A DNA stretch of 36,792 nt, from NCBI GenBank assembly GCA_023438115.1, contig JAEZEB010000052.1, positions 1 to 36,792 on the forward strand, in the 5' to 3' direction. The position numbers were made by a program, and so were the translations under genes. The notes under the pieces are model-generated. The model was given only the letters and a program-made list of their open reading frames with translations. It was not told the DNA's origin and made no database searches. The stretch is from Pseudomonadota bacterium. GTDB taxonomy: Bacteria > Pseudomonadota > Gammaproteobacteria > Burkholderiales > Burkholderiaceae_C. Below are positions 1 through 8,414 of this stretch, in pieces; positions within the stretch are counted from its first letter, which is position 1; every line of letters starts with the position of its first letter.

Positions 1-675
1 GTCATGGACCTGAAGCTGCCCGCCATGACCGGTGCCGACCTGCTCGAGCGGATGGCGTCCGAGGAGCACGTCTCGTTCACGCCGGGGATCGTCTACACGG
101 GGCGTTCGCTCAGTGCCGCCGAAGAGCAGCAGCTGCGACGTTTCTCCCAGTCGATCATCATCAAGGACGCGCGGTCGCCCGAGCGCCTGCTCGACGAGGT
201 CACGCTGTTCCTGCACAAGGTGGAAACGCAGCTGTCCACCGAACGGCAGAAGATGCTGCGCACCGCGCGCAGCCGCGACAAGGCCTTCGAGGGCCGCCGC
301 ATCCTGGTGGTGGACGACGACATGCGCAACATCTTCGCGCTGACCAGCGCCCTGGAGCAGAAGGGCGCCGACGTGGAGGTGGCCCGCAACGGCATCGAGG
401 CGCTGCAGAAGCTGGAGCAGGACCCCGACGGCATGGACCTCGTCCTGATGGACATCATGATGCCGGAAATGGACGGCTACACCGCCATGCGCGAGATCCG
501 CAAGAACCCGCGCTGGGAGAAGCTGCCCATCCTCGCGGTCACCGCCAAGGCGATGAAGGAAGACCAGGAGAAGAGCCTGGCGGCCGGGGCGAACGACTAC
601 CTGGCCAAGCCGATCGAGCTGGAACGCCTGTTCTCGCTCATGCGCGTATGGATGCCCAAGCTCGAAAGGATCTGA
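1..675 (+). CDS. Hybrid sensor kinase/response regulator, C-terminal part (5' end outside window)
   Basis: The reading frame is open at the window edge, so only the C-terminus is visible. Numbering from the Met at base 4, the piece starts inside a receiver domain: Asp2 in VMDLKLPAMTG looks like the phosphoacceptor, followed by Thr32 (YTG) and Lys54 (IIIKD). A second, complete receiver spans about residues 98-215, with the acidic pocket at DDD 104-106, phosphoacceptor Asp150 (LVLMDIMMPEMDG), Thr180 and Lys202 (YLAKP). Tandem C-terminal receivers are typical of large hybrid histidine kinases, but the kinase part is not in the window. The stop codon directly abuts the GTG start of cheR, so it is probably translated as part of the same operon. 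ATG 4 is not the real start. Confidence 0.85.
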   Translation, partial: VMDLKLPAMTGADLLERMASEEHVSFTPGIVYTGRSLSAAEEQQLRRFSQSIIIKDARSPERLLDEVTLFLHKVETQLSTERQKMLRTARSRDKAFEGRRILVVDDDMRNIFALTSALEQKGADVEVARNGIEALQKLEQDPDGMDLVLMDIMMPEMDGYTAMREIRKNPRWEKLPILAVTAKAMKEDQEKSLAAGANDYLAKPIELERLFSLMRVWMPKLERI

Positions 676-1506
676 GTGGCGCAGTCGCTGGCCGACATCG
701 AGATCCGCCTGCTGGTGGAGGCGATCTTCCTGCGCTACGGGCAGGACTTCCGCGACTACGCCCAGGCGTCGCTGAAGCGCCGCGTCCTGCAGGGGCAGCA
801 GCGCATGGGCGCGCCCTCGATCTCCGCGTTGCAGGAGCGCGTGCTGCACGACCCGGACGCGTTCGCGCAGCTGCTGCAGTACCTCACGGTGCCGGTGAGC
901 GAGATGTTCCGCGACCCGGCCTACTTCCTCGGGCTGCGCACGCACGTGGTGCCGGTGCTGCGCACCTATCCCTCGCTCAAGGTCTGGGTGGCAGGCTGCA
1001 GCACGGGCGAGGAGCCCTACTCGCTCGCGATCCTGCTGCTGGAGGAAGGCCTGCTCGATCGCACGATCCTCTATGCGACGGACATCAACCACGCCTCGCT
1101 GGACAAGGCCAGGCGCGGCATCTTCGCGCTGGACCACATGCAGGCCTTCACGCGCAACTACCAGCGCGCGGGCGGCACGCGCAGCTTCAGCGACTACTAC
1201 ACCGCGGCCTATGGCGGCGCCCTGTTCGACCGGCAGCTGCGCGATCGCATCACCTTCGCGGACCACAGCCTGGCCACCGACGCGGTGTTCAGCGAGATGC
1301 AGCTCGTGTCCTGCCGCAACGTGCTGATCTACTTCAACCGCAAGCTGCAGGACCGGGCGCTGGGCCTGTTCCACGATTCGCTGGCGCACCGCGGCTTCCT
1401 CGGGCTGGGCTCCAAGGAGACGCTGGAGTTCTCCGGCTACGGCCACCGCTTCGAGCCGGTGAGCCGCGCCGAGCGCATCTACCGCAAGCGGCCGGAGGGC
1501 GCGTGA
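676..1506 (+). CDS. cheR: CheR-type protein-glutamate methyltransferase
   Basis: This S-adenosylmethionine-dependent enzyme methylates glutamates of chemoreceptors or related signalling proteins. It has 276 residues, close to E. coli CheR (286). An N-terminal helical CheR_N region (about 1-70) precedes the catalytic Rossmann domain. Visible motifs are LTVPVSEMFRDPAYF (70-84), the SAM loop AGCSTGEEPYSLA (106-118), the acidic YATDIN segment, and the family motif CRNVLIYFNR. I chose the GTG at 676 because it follows the upstream stop codon without a gap and has a GAAAGGA ribosome-binding site ending six bases before it. The stop overlaps the cheB start by four bases (GTGA). No CheA, CheW or CheY lies nearby, so this may serve a non-flagellar signalling system rather than motility; that is inference. 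Confidence 0.9.
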   Translation: MAQSLADIEIRLLVEAIFLRYGQDFRDYAQASLKRRVLQGQQRMGAPSISALQERVLHDPDAFAQLLQYLTVPVSEMFRDPAYFLGLRTHVVPVLRTYPSLKVWVAGCSTGEEPYSLAILLLEEGLLDRTILYATDINHASLDKARRGIFALDHMQAFTRNYQRAGGTRSFSDYYTAAYGGALFDRQLRDRITFADHSLATDAVFSEMQLVSCRNVLIYFNRKLQDRALGLFHDSLAHRGFLGLGSKETLEFSGYGHRFEPVSRAERIYRKRPEGA

Positions 1507-2099
1507 AGCGGTCGCTGCCATCGAATTTCCGCTACGCCGCCGAGGCCGTGGTGATCGGCGCGTCGGCGGGCGGCATCGACGCGCTGTTCGTGCTGCTGCA
1601 GCCGCTGCAGCCGCCGCTGGCCGTGCCGGTGATCGTGGTGCTGCACCTGCCGGACGACCACGACAGCCGGCTCGCGGAGATCTTCGCCCACCGCCTGCAG
1701 GTGCCGGTGGAGGAAGCCCGGCCCCATGGCCCGGCGCGCGCCGGCACCGTCTACGTCGCGCCCCCGGGCTACCACCTGCTGGTGGAGGCGGACCGCAGCT
1801 TCTCCCTGAGCTGCGATGCGCCCGTGCTGTTCTCGCGCCCGTCGATCGACGTGCTGTTCGAATCGTGCGCGGAAGCCTGGGGCCGCGGCCTCGTGGGCAT
1901 GGTGCTCACGGGCGCCAACGAGGACGGGGCGCAGGGCCTCGCCGCCATCAAGGCCGGAGGCGGGCTCGCCGCGGTGCAGGACCCGGCCGAGGCCGCCCAC
2001 CCCGTGATGCCCGAAGCCGCGGTGCGCGCGGCCCAGCCTCAATTCGTCCTGCCGCTGGCGGGGCTGCGCAGCCTGCTGCAAACTGTGGTTCGCCCATGA
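1503..2099 (+). CDS. cheB: CheB-type protein-glutamate methylesterase, catalytic domain only
   Basis: It removes methyl groups added by CheR and may deamidate receptor glutamines. With the GTG at 1503 the protein has 198 residues and consists of the methylesterase domain alone. Classical CheB (about 350 residues) has an N-terminal receiver that inhibits and activates it, and this is missing. The catalytic triad appears intact: Ser21 in GASAGG, His48 in LHLP and Asp141 in TGANEDGA. The GTG start overlaps the cheR stop, and the stop overlaps the start of the next kinase (ATGA), which indicates translational coupling. The lack of a receiver means control must come from elsewhere, perhaps from the receivers encoded on either side. 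A longer reading frame exists upstream in this frame but it runs inside cheR and is not credible. Confidence 0.85.
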   Translation: MKRSLPSNFRYAAEAVVIGASAGGIDALFVLLQPLQPPLAVPVIVVLHLPDDHDSRLAEIFAHRLQVPVEEARPHGPARAGTVYVAPPGYHLLVEADRSFSLSCDAPVLFSRPSIDVLFESCAEAWGRGLVGMVLTGANEDGAQGLAAIKAGGGLAAVQDPAEAAHPVMPEAAVRAAQPQFVLPLAGLRSLLQTVVRP

Positions 2100-3232
2100 C
2101 CCAAGACACCGCCGACGTCAACGTCCTGCTGGTCGACGACCTGAGGGAGAACCTCGTCGCGCTGGAAGCCCTGATCCGGCAGCCGGGCCGGCGCATCTTC
2201 ACCGCACGCTCGGGCGAGGAAGCGCTCTCGCTGATGCTGGAACACGCCTTCGCGCTGGCCATCCTGGACGTGCAGATGCCCGCGATGAGCGGCTTCGAGC
2301 TCGCCGAGCTGATGCGCGGCACCGAACGCACGCGCAGCATCCCCATCGTGTTCGTGAGCGCCGGCGGGCGGGACCTCAACTACGCCTTCCGCGGCTACGA
2401 ATCGGGCGCGGTCGACTTCCTCTACAAGCCGCTGGACCCGCACGCGGTGCGCAGCAAGGTCAACGTGTTCGTGGACCTGTTCCGCCAGCGGCAGGAACTG
2501 CAGGAAGCCAAGGCGCAGCTGCAGCGCGCCGTGAGCATGCGCGACGACTTCATGTCGATGATCGCCCACGAGCTGCGCAACCCGCTCAACTCGGTGTACC
2601 TGCAGGCGCAGCTGCGCCGCAAGATGCTGGCCGCGCCCCGGCCGCCGGACAGCCTGGCGATGCTGAAGATGGTGGAGCGCGACGAGCGCCAGATCCGCAG
2701 CATGGTGCGCCTGCTCGATGACATGCTGGACGTCTCGCGCGCGCGCACGGGCCGCCTGGCCATCGTGCCGGGGCCTTTCGACCTCGCGGCCTCGGCCGAG
2801 GCGGTGGTGGAGGCCATCCAGGAACAGGCCAACGGCGCCGGCATCCCCGTGACCCTGGCGTCGCCGTCCACGCTTCCGGTGGAAGGCGACGAGTTCCGCA
2901 TCGAGCAGGTGATCACCAACCTGCTGACCAACGCCCTGCGCTACGGCGGCGGCAAGCCCGTGGCCGTGACGGTGGGCGTGCGCCAGGAGGAGCGTGAAGC
3001 TTTCGTCTCGGTGCGGGACCAGGGCGCCGGCATCGCGCCGGCGGACCAGGAGCGCATCTTCGAGCAGTTCGAGCGCGCCGAAGGATCGAACCAGGTGCCG
3101 GGCCTCGGCCTGGGCCTGTACATCGCGCGCCAGATCGCGCAGGCGCACCAGGGCCGCCTGGAGGTGCGCAGCACCCCCGGCGAGGGCTCGGAGTTCATCC
3201 TCACCCTGCCCCTGCCGCCGGCGGCGGCATGA
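2096..3232 (+). CDS. Receiver-histidine kinase (response regulator fused to kinase core)
   Basis: A soluble 378-residue protein with an N-terminal receiver (about 8-125; Asp58 in AILDVQMPAMSG, Lys111 in FLYKP), a short helical linker (125-150), a HisKA dimerisation domain with His158 in MIAHELRNPLN, and a HATPase_c domain containing ITNLLTNALRYG, DQGAGI and GLGLGLYIA. No transmembrane segment is seen. This receiver-first layout lets one kinase's phosphoryl group control another kinase, so it probably sits in a phosphorelay with the multi-receiver hybrid encoded at the window start. The start overlaps the cheB stop (ATGA). It is the last gene of the cheR-cheB cluster; the next gene (prfB) begins 71 bases later and is functionally unrelated. 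Confidence 0.88.
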   Translation: MTQDTADVNVLLVDDLRENLVALEALIRQPGRRIFTARSGEEALSLMLEHAFALAILDVQMPAMSGFELAELMRGTERTRSIPIVFVSAGGRDLNYAFRGYESGAVDFLYKPLDPHAVRSKVNVFVDLFRQRQELQEAKAQLQRAVSMRDDFMSMIAHELRNPLNSVYLQAQLRRKMLAAPRPPDSLAMLKMVERDERQIRSMVRLLDDMLDVSRARTGRLAIVPGPFDLAASAEAVVEAIQEQANGAGIPVTLASPSTLPVEGDEFRIEQVITNLLTNALRYGGGKPVAVTVGVRQEEREAFVSVRDQGAGIAPADQERIFEQFERAEGSNQVPGLGLGLYIARQIAQAHQGRLEVRSTPGEGSEFILTLPLPPAAA

Positions 3233-3303
3233 GAAAATCCGGGGTTTGCACCTGACGGCCGCCGCGGCACGCGCAGCGGGGCCGGCTCATGAAGGAACGA
3301 GAC

Positions 3304-4408
3304 ATGGAAGCCGAACGCACCAACAACATCGAATCCACCCTGGAGGACCTCCAGGCCCGGACGCAGGATCTCCGGAGGTATCTTTGACTTCGATGCCAAG
3401 TCGGAGCGCCTGAGGACCGTCAACGCCGCGCTGGAGGATCCCGCGGTCTGGAACGAGCCGAAGAAGGCCCAGGAGCTGGGCAAGGAGAAGAAGCAGCTCG
3501 AGGACGTGGTGGTCACCATCCGCGACCTGGAGCGCGAGCTGGCGGACAACCTCGAGCTCTTCGCGATGAGCAAGGACGAGGGCGACGACGCCGGCCTGGC
3601 CGCCATCGAGGCCGACACCGGGAAGCTGGAATCCGTGGTCAAGGACCTCGAGTTCCGCCGCATGTTCAACCAGCCCGCGGACCCGAACAACTGCTTCATC
3701 GACCTGCAGGCGGGCGCCGGCGGCACCGAGGCCTGCGACTGGGCCGGCATGCTGATGCGCCAGTACCTGCGCTACGCGGAGCGCAAGGGCTTCAAGACGA
3801 CCGTGGAAGACGAGACGCCGGGCGACACCGCCGGCATCAAGGGCGCCACCATCAAGGTGGAAGGCGACTACGCCTTCGGCCTGCTGCGCACCGAGACCGG
3901 CGTGCACCGCCTGGTGCGCAAGTCGCCCTTCGACTCCTCGGGCGGGCGCCACACCAGCTTCGCCAGCGTGTTCGTGTACCCCGAGATCGATGACTCGATC
4001 GAGATCGACATCAACCCCGCGGACGTGCGCGTGGACACCTACCGGGCCTCTGGCGCGGGTGGCCAGCACATCAACAAGACCGACTCCGCGGTGCGCCTGA
4101 CGCACGTGCCCACGGGCATCGTGGTGCAGTGCCAGGACAGCCGCAGCCAGCACAGCAACCGCGACGTCGCCTGGCGCCGCCTGCGCTCGCGCCTGTACGA
4201 CCACGAGATGCGCAAGCGCATGGAGGCGCAGCAGAAGCTGGAGGACAGCAAGACCGACGTGGGCTGGGGCCACCAGATCCGCAGCTACGTGCTGGACAAC
4301 AGCCGCATCAAGGACCTGCGCACGGGCGTCGAGATCTCCGCCACGCAGAAGGTGCTGGACGGGGACCTGGATGCCTTCATCGAGGCTTCGCTGAAGCAGG
4401 GTGTATGA
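3304..4408 (+). CDS. prfB: Peptide chain release factor 2, made by programmed +1 frameshift
   Basis: RF2 recognises UGA and UAA stop codons and triggers peptide release. The gene is read as 3304-3384 followed by 3386-4408, giving 367 residues, about the E. coli length. The first frame ends after 27 codons in the sequence TAT CTT TGA C; skipping T3385 continues as FDFDAKSERLRTVN. The codon-recognition tripeptide SPF (KSPFDSSGG) and the catalytic GGQ loop (SGAGGQHINKT) are both present. The residue four before GGQ is Ala, as in most bacteria, rather than the Thr of E. coli K-12. An ORF caller would start at an internal Met (3506) and lose the N-terminus. The pepN gene follows 21 bases downstream. 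Confidence 0.95.
3374..3388 (+). promoter_or_regulatory. prfB: Programmed +1 frameshift signal of prfB
   Basis: The signal consists of an internal Shine-Dalgarno-like GGAGG (3374-3378), a three-base spacer TAT, the slippery CTT codon and the in-frame stop TGA followed by C. This is the classical autoregulatory site: scarce RF2 leaves the ribosome paused at UGA, and it slips from CUU to UUU. Spacing is the same as in E. coli; only the SD core differs (CGGAGG instead of AGGGGG). Confidence 0.95.
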
Positions 4409-4429
4409 CAAGGAAACGGGAGAGCCTCC

Positions 4430-7069
4430 ATGCGTGAAGGGCAAGCCAAAGTGATCCACCGCGCGGACTACCAGCCGCCGGCCTTCTGGATCGACACCGT
4501 CGAACTGGTGTTCGACCTGGACCCGGCCAAGACGCGCGTGCTGAACCGCATGCGCCTGCGCCGCAACCCGGAGGTGGTGCCGCAGCCGCTGCGCCTGGAC
4601 GGCGAGGAGCTGAACCTCGCGCGCGTGCTCGTGGGCGGCCAGGGCACGTCCTTCAAGATGGAGGACGGCCAGCTGGTGCTGGAGAACCTCCCGGACGGCA
4701 ACGAGCCCTTCGAGCTGGAGATCTTCACCACCTGCGCGCCCGCGAAGAACACCAAGCTGATGGGCCTGTACGTCAGCAACGACTCGTTCTTCACGCAGTG
4801 CGAGGCCGAGGGCTTCCGCCGCATCACCTACTTCCTGGACCGTCCCGACGTGATGGCCAGCTACACGGTGACGCTGCGCGCGGACAAGCGGAAGTACCCC
4901 GTGCTGCTGTCCAACGGCAACCTGGTCGAACAGGGCGAGCTGGAGGACGGCCGCCACTTCGCGAAGTGGGTCGATCCCTTCCGCAAGCCCAGCTACCTGT
5001 TCGCGCTGGTCGCGGGCCAGCTGGTGTGCCGCCAGCAGCGCATCACCGCGCGCAACGGCAAGGAGCACCTGCTGGAGGTGTACGTGCGCCCCGGCGACCT
5101 GGACAAGACCGAGCACGCGATGAACTCGCTGATGGCCTCGGTGGCCTGGGACGAGGCGCGCTTCGGCCTGCCGCTGGACCTGGAACGCTTCATGATCGTC
5201 GCCACCAGCGACTTCAACATGGGCGCCATGGAAAACAAGGGCCTGAACATCTTCAACACGAAGTACGTTCTCGCCAACCAGGCCACCGCCACGGACACCG
5301 ACTACGCCAACATCGAATCGGTGGTCGGCCACTAGTACTTCCACAACTGGACGGGCAACCGCGTCACCTGCCGCGACTGGTTCCAGCTCTCGCTCAAGGA
5401 AGGCCTGACGGTCTTCCGCGACCAGGAGTTCAGCCAGGACCTGGCGGGCACGCCCTCGGCGCGCGCCGTCAAGCGCATCGAGGACGTGCGCGTGCTGCGC
5501 CAGGCGCAGTTCCCCGAGGACGCCGGTCCGATGGCGCACCCGGTGCGCCCCGACCAGTACCTGGAGATCAACAACTTCTACACCGTGACGGTGTACGAGA
5601 AGGGCGCCGAGCTGGTCCGCATGATGCAGATCCTGGTGGGCCGCGAAGGCTTCGCGAAGGGCCTGACGCTCTACTTCGAGCGCCATGACGGCCAGGCCGT
5701 GACCTGCGACGACTTCGCGCAGGCCATCGCCGACGCCAACCCGGATTCCCAGCTCGCGCAGCTGCTGGAGCCGTTCAAGCGCTGGTACAGCCAGGCCGGC
5801 ACGCCGCGCCTGAAGGCGCAGACGCAGTTCGACCCGGTCTCGGGCATCTACTCGCTGACGCTGTCGCAAAGCTGCCCGCCCACGCCGGGCCAGGCCGAAA
5901 AGCAACCTTTCGTGATCCCGGTGGCCCTGGGCCTGCTGGACGCCGAGGGCCGCGAGCTCACCGGCGGCATGCACGTGCTGTCCCAGGAAAGCGAGACGCT
6001 CACCTTCCCCGGTTACGCGTCCGAACCGGTGCCCTCGCTGCTGCGCGGCTTCAGCGCGCCGGTGATCCTGGAGTACGAGTACACCGACGCGCAGCTGCTC
6101 ACCCTGCTGGCGCACGACACCGATCCGTTCAACCGCTGGGAAGCGGCGCAGCGCCTGTCCACGGCCCGTGCGCTCGCCTTCGTGCGCGGCGGCGAGGTGC
6201 AGCTGGACGAGCCTTACCTGGACGCGATGCGCACGGTGCTGCGCAACCCGCAGCTCGATGCGGCGTTCAAGGAGCTGGTGCTCACGCTGCCCGCCGAGAC
6301 CTACATCGCGGAGCAGCTGGACGTGGTGGACCCGCAGCGCATCCACGCCGTGCGCGAGGCGATGCGCGAGCAGATCGCGCAGGCGCTCTTCGCCGACTGG
6401 GAACAGGCCCTCGAGGCCAACGCGGACAGCGGCGCCTACAGCCCCGACCCCGTGTCCAGCGGCCGCCGCGCGCTCGCCGGCCTGGCGCTGACGCACCTGT
6501 GCCTGGCCGCTCGCACGTCGGGCGATCCGGTGTGGCCGGGCAAGGCCTACCAGCGCTTCAAGGATGCGTCGAACATGACGGACCGCTTCAACGCCCTCGC
6601 GGCGCTGGTGGTCTCGGGCCATGAACTCGCGGCACCGGCGCTGCAGAAGTTCCACGCCATGTTCAAGGGCGAGGCGCTGGTGCTGGACAAGTGGTTCGCG
6701 CTGCAGGCCGGCGCGCCGGACCGCGGCGGCAACGTGCTGCCGGTGGTGAAGCAGCTGATGAACCACCCGGACTTCAACATCCGCAACCCGAACCGCGCGC
6801 GCAGCGTGATCTTCAGCTACTGCAGCGCCAACCCGGGCGGCTTCCACCGCAGCGACGCGGCGGGCTACGTGTTCTGGGGCGACCGCGTGATCGAGCTGGA
6901 CAACATCAACCCGCAGGTGGCCGCCCGCCTGGCGCGCGCCCTGGACCGCTGGCGCAAGCTGGCGGAGCCGCAGCGCAGCGCCGCGCGCGAGGCGATCGCC
7001 CGCGTGGCCGCCAAGCCGGACCTGAGCAACGACGTGCGCGAGGTGGTCACCCGCGCGCTGGCGGACTGA
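4430..7069 (+). pseudogene. pepN: Aminopeptidase N (M1 family) with an amber codon at the catalytic Glu
   Basis: PepN is a broad-specificity cytoplasmic zinc aminopeptidase. The frame is collinear with E. coli PepN (870 residues) over 879 codons. It includes the substrate motif GAMEN at 265-269, zinc ligands His301 and His305 and the third ligand Glu324 in LKEG, all offset by four from E. coli numbering. Codon 302, the catalytic Glu of HEYFH, is TAG (bases 5333-5335). A single G-to-T change from GAG explains it. No other stop or frameshift occurs, and the sequence after the stop is fully conserved in character, so the lesion is very recent, a base-calling error, or suppressed. Neither fragment alone has a complete active site. 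A good start ATG follows a GGGAGAG sequence. Without suppression the product would be an inactive 301-residue N-terminal piece. Confidence 0.9.
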
Positions 7070-7078
7070 ACATGTCTC

Positions 7079-7157
7079 GTCATTGCGGGCTTGACCCGCA
7101 ATCCATGCGGCGCTCGACCATGCGCCTTCGTGGATCCCGGGTCAAGCCCGGGATGAC
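7079..7157. repeat. REP-like double-hairpin repeat between pepN and fbp
   Basis: Two 27-base arms (7079-7105 and 7131-7157) are imperfect inverted copies of each other, differing at four positions. Each arm is itself a perfect hairpin: ATTGCGGG-CTTGA-CCCGCAAT in the left arm and ATCCCGGG-TCAAG-CCCGGGAT in the right arm. The two five-base loops are complementary. The layout resembles dispersed intergenic palindromes found in many proteobacterial genomes. It may act as pepN terminator or mRNA stabiliser. No second copy occurs in this window. Confidence 0.8.
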
Positions 7158-7178
7158 AAGGCAATAGGAGAACCTGGA

Positions 7179-8186
7179 ATGACCCAACGCAACATCTCCC
7201 TGACCCGCTACCTCGTCGAGCAGCAGCGCACCCACGGCCACATCCCCGGCCAGCTGCGCCTGCTGATCGAGGTGGTGGCCCGCGCCTGCAAGCGCATCAG
7301 CCACGCCGTGAACAAGGGCGCGCTCGGCGACGTGCTCGGCTCCGCCGGCACGGGCAACGTGCAGGGTGAGATCCAGAAGAAGCTGGACATCATCGCCAAC
7401 GAGGTGCTGATCGAGGCCAACGAATGGGGCGGCCACCTCGCCGGCATGGCCAGCGAGGAGATGGAGGGCATCTACGTGGTGCCCAACCGCTTCCCCAAGG
7501 GCGAATACCTGCTGCTGTTCGACCCGCTGGACGGCTCGTCGAACATCGACGTGAACGTGAGCATCGGCACGATCTTCAGCGTGCTGCGCATGCCGGAGGA
7601 CGACCGCGGCGTCGACGAGGGCGACTTCCTCCAGTGCGGCAACAAGCAGGTGGCCGCCGGCTACTGTATCTACGGCCCGCAGACCACGCTGGTGCTGACC
7701 GTGGGCGACGGCGTGGCCATGTTCACGCTGGACCGCGAACAGGGCTCCTTCGTGCTGACGCAGGAGGACGTTCAGATCCCGCCGGATACCAAGGAATTCG
7801 CGATCAACATGTCGAACATGCGCCACTGGGACGCCCCGGTGAAGCGCTACGTCGACGAATGCCTGGCCGGCAAGGAAGGCCCGCGCGGCAAGGACTTCAA
7901 CATGCGCTGGGTGGCCTCCATGGTCGCCGACGTGCACCGCATCCTCACGCGCGGCGGCATCTTCATGTACCCCTGGGACAAGCGCGAGCCGGACAAGCCC
8001 GGCAAGCTGCGCCTGATGTACGAAGCCAATCCCATGGGCTGGCTGGTGGAGCAGGCCGGCGGCATGGCCACCAACGGCCGCGAGCGCATCCTGGACATCC
8101 AGCCGAAGAAGCTGCACGAGCGCGTGTCGGTGATCCTCGGCTCGAAGAACGAAGTGGAACGGGTGACCAGCTACCACACGTCCTGA
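7179..8186 (+). CDS. fbp: Fructose-1,6-bisphosphatase class I
   Basis: It hydrolyses fructose-1,6-bisphosphate to fructose-6-phosphate, the committed step of gluconeogenesis, and also serves the Calvin cycle in autotrophs. The protein has 335 residues (E. coli 332). The metal- and substrate-binding loop FDPLDGSSNIDVN, the preceding NEVLIEANEWGG region and the GGIFMYPWDKREPDKPGKLRLMYEANPM segment (broken here as GGIFMYP, then KLRLMYEANPM) identify class I. The ATG follows AGGAG (7166-7170) at good distance. It stands alone: a palindromic repeat separates it from pepN, and a hairpin and tRNA follow. No other Calvin-cycle genes are seen, so a gluconeogenic role is more likely. Confidence 0.95.
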   Translation: MTQRNISLTRYLVEQQRTHGHIPGQLRLLIEVVARACKRISHAVNKGALGDVLGSAGTGNVQGEIQKKLDIIANEVLIEANEWGGHLAGMASEEMEGIYVVPNRFPKGEYLLLFDPLDGSSNIDVNVSIGTIFSVLRMPEDDRGVDEGDFLQCGNKQVAAGYCIYGPQTTLVLTVGDGVAMFTLDREQGSFVLTQEDVQIPPDTKEFAINMSNMRHWDAPVKRYVDECLAGKEGPRGKDFNMRWVASMVADVHRILTRGGIFMYPWDKREPDKPGKLRLMYEANPMGWLVEQAGGMATNGRERILDIQPKKLHERVSVILGSKNEVERVTSYHTS

Positions 8187-8199
8187 AATCGATGCGTAG

Positions 8200-8222
8200 G
8201 GTGGCCAGCTGCGCTGCCCACC
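8200..8222. repeat. Hairpin downstream of fbp
   Basis: GGTGGCCAGC (8200-8209) pairs with GCTGCCCACC (8213-8222) with one mismatch around the loop TGC. It starts 13 bases after the fbp stop and could end the fbp transcript, though no T-run follows. The surrounding words resemble a short dispersed palindrome common in such genomes. Function is uncertain. Confidence 0.5.
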
Positions 8223-8243
8223 AAACCCACGCCAGAGTTGCCC

Positions 8244-8249
8244 TATAAT
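8244..8249 (+). promoter_or_regulatory. -10 element of the tRNA-Thr promoter
   Basis: A perfect TATAAT lies 10 bases before the mature tRNA start. The -35 region at the expected distance (around 8220-8226) is weak and partly overlaps the fbp-downstream hairpin. Confidence 0.6.
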
Positions 8250-8259
8250 CACGGGCTTC

Positions 8260-8335
8260 GCCGGAGTAGCTCAGTCGGTAGAGCAGCTCATTCGTAATGA
8301 GAAGGTCGGGGGTTCGATTCCTCTCTCCGGCACCA
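8260..8335 (+). tRNA. tRNA-Thr (anticodon CGT)
   Basis: The 76-base cloverleaf is complete. The acceptor is GCCGGAG paired with CTCCGGC, the D stem GCTC/GAGC, the anticodon stem GCTCA/TGAGA around the loop TTCGTAA with anticodon CGT, and the T arm has TTCGATT. The discriminator base is A and the CCA end is encoded. It reads the threonine codon ACG, useful in a GC-rich genome. It is transcribed from its own TATAAT promoter and is followed by a strong terminator. Confidence 0.96.
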
Positions 8336-8341
8336 CCAGAC

Positions 8342-8369
8342 AAGCCCCGCCCTGCGGGGCTTCGTCTTT
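8342..8369 (+). terminator. Rho-independent terminator of tRNA-Thr
   Basis: AAGCCCCGC and GCGGGGCTT form a perfect 9-base-pair stem around the loop CCT, followed by CGTCTTT. It lies seven bases after the tRNA. Confidence 0.85.
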
Positions 8370-8414
8370 GGGGCGCACCGGGCGCCCTGCCCGTTTCCGA
8401 CGAGGCGCCGGCCG

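Noticed and set aside
3287..6847. Very long minus-strand open frame (1186 codons) opposite prfB and pepN
   Set aside because: It is the complement of two conserved genes, rich in His, Arg, Val, Ala and Leu as expected for a shadow in GC-rich DNA. It has no recognisable domain or start signal.
5486..7069. Separate downstream gene made from the second half of pepN
   Set aside because: It is in the same frame as the upstream part, the 150 bases between are open and conserved in character, and the piece lacks the zinc site. It is one interrupted gene.
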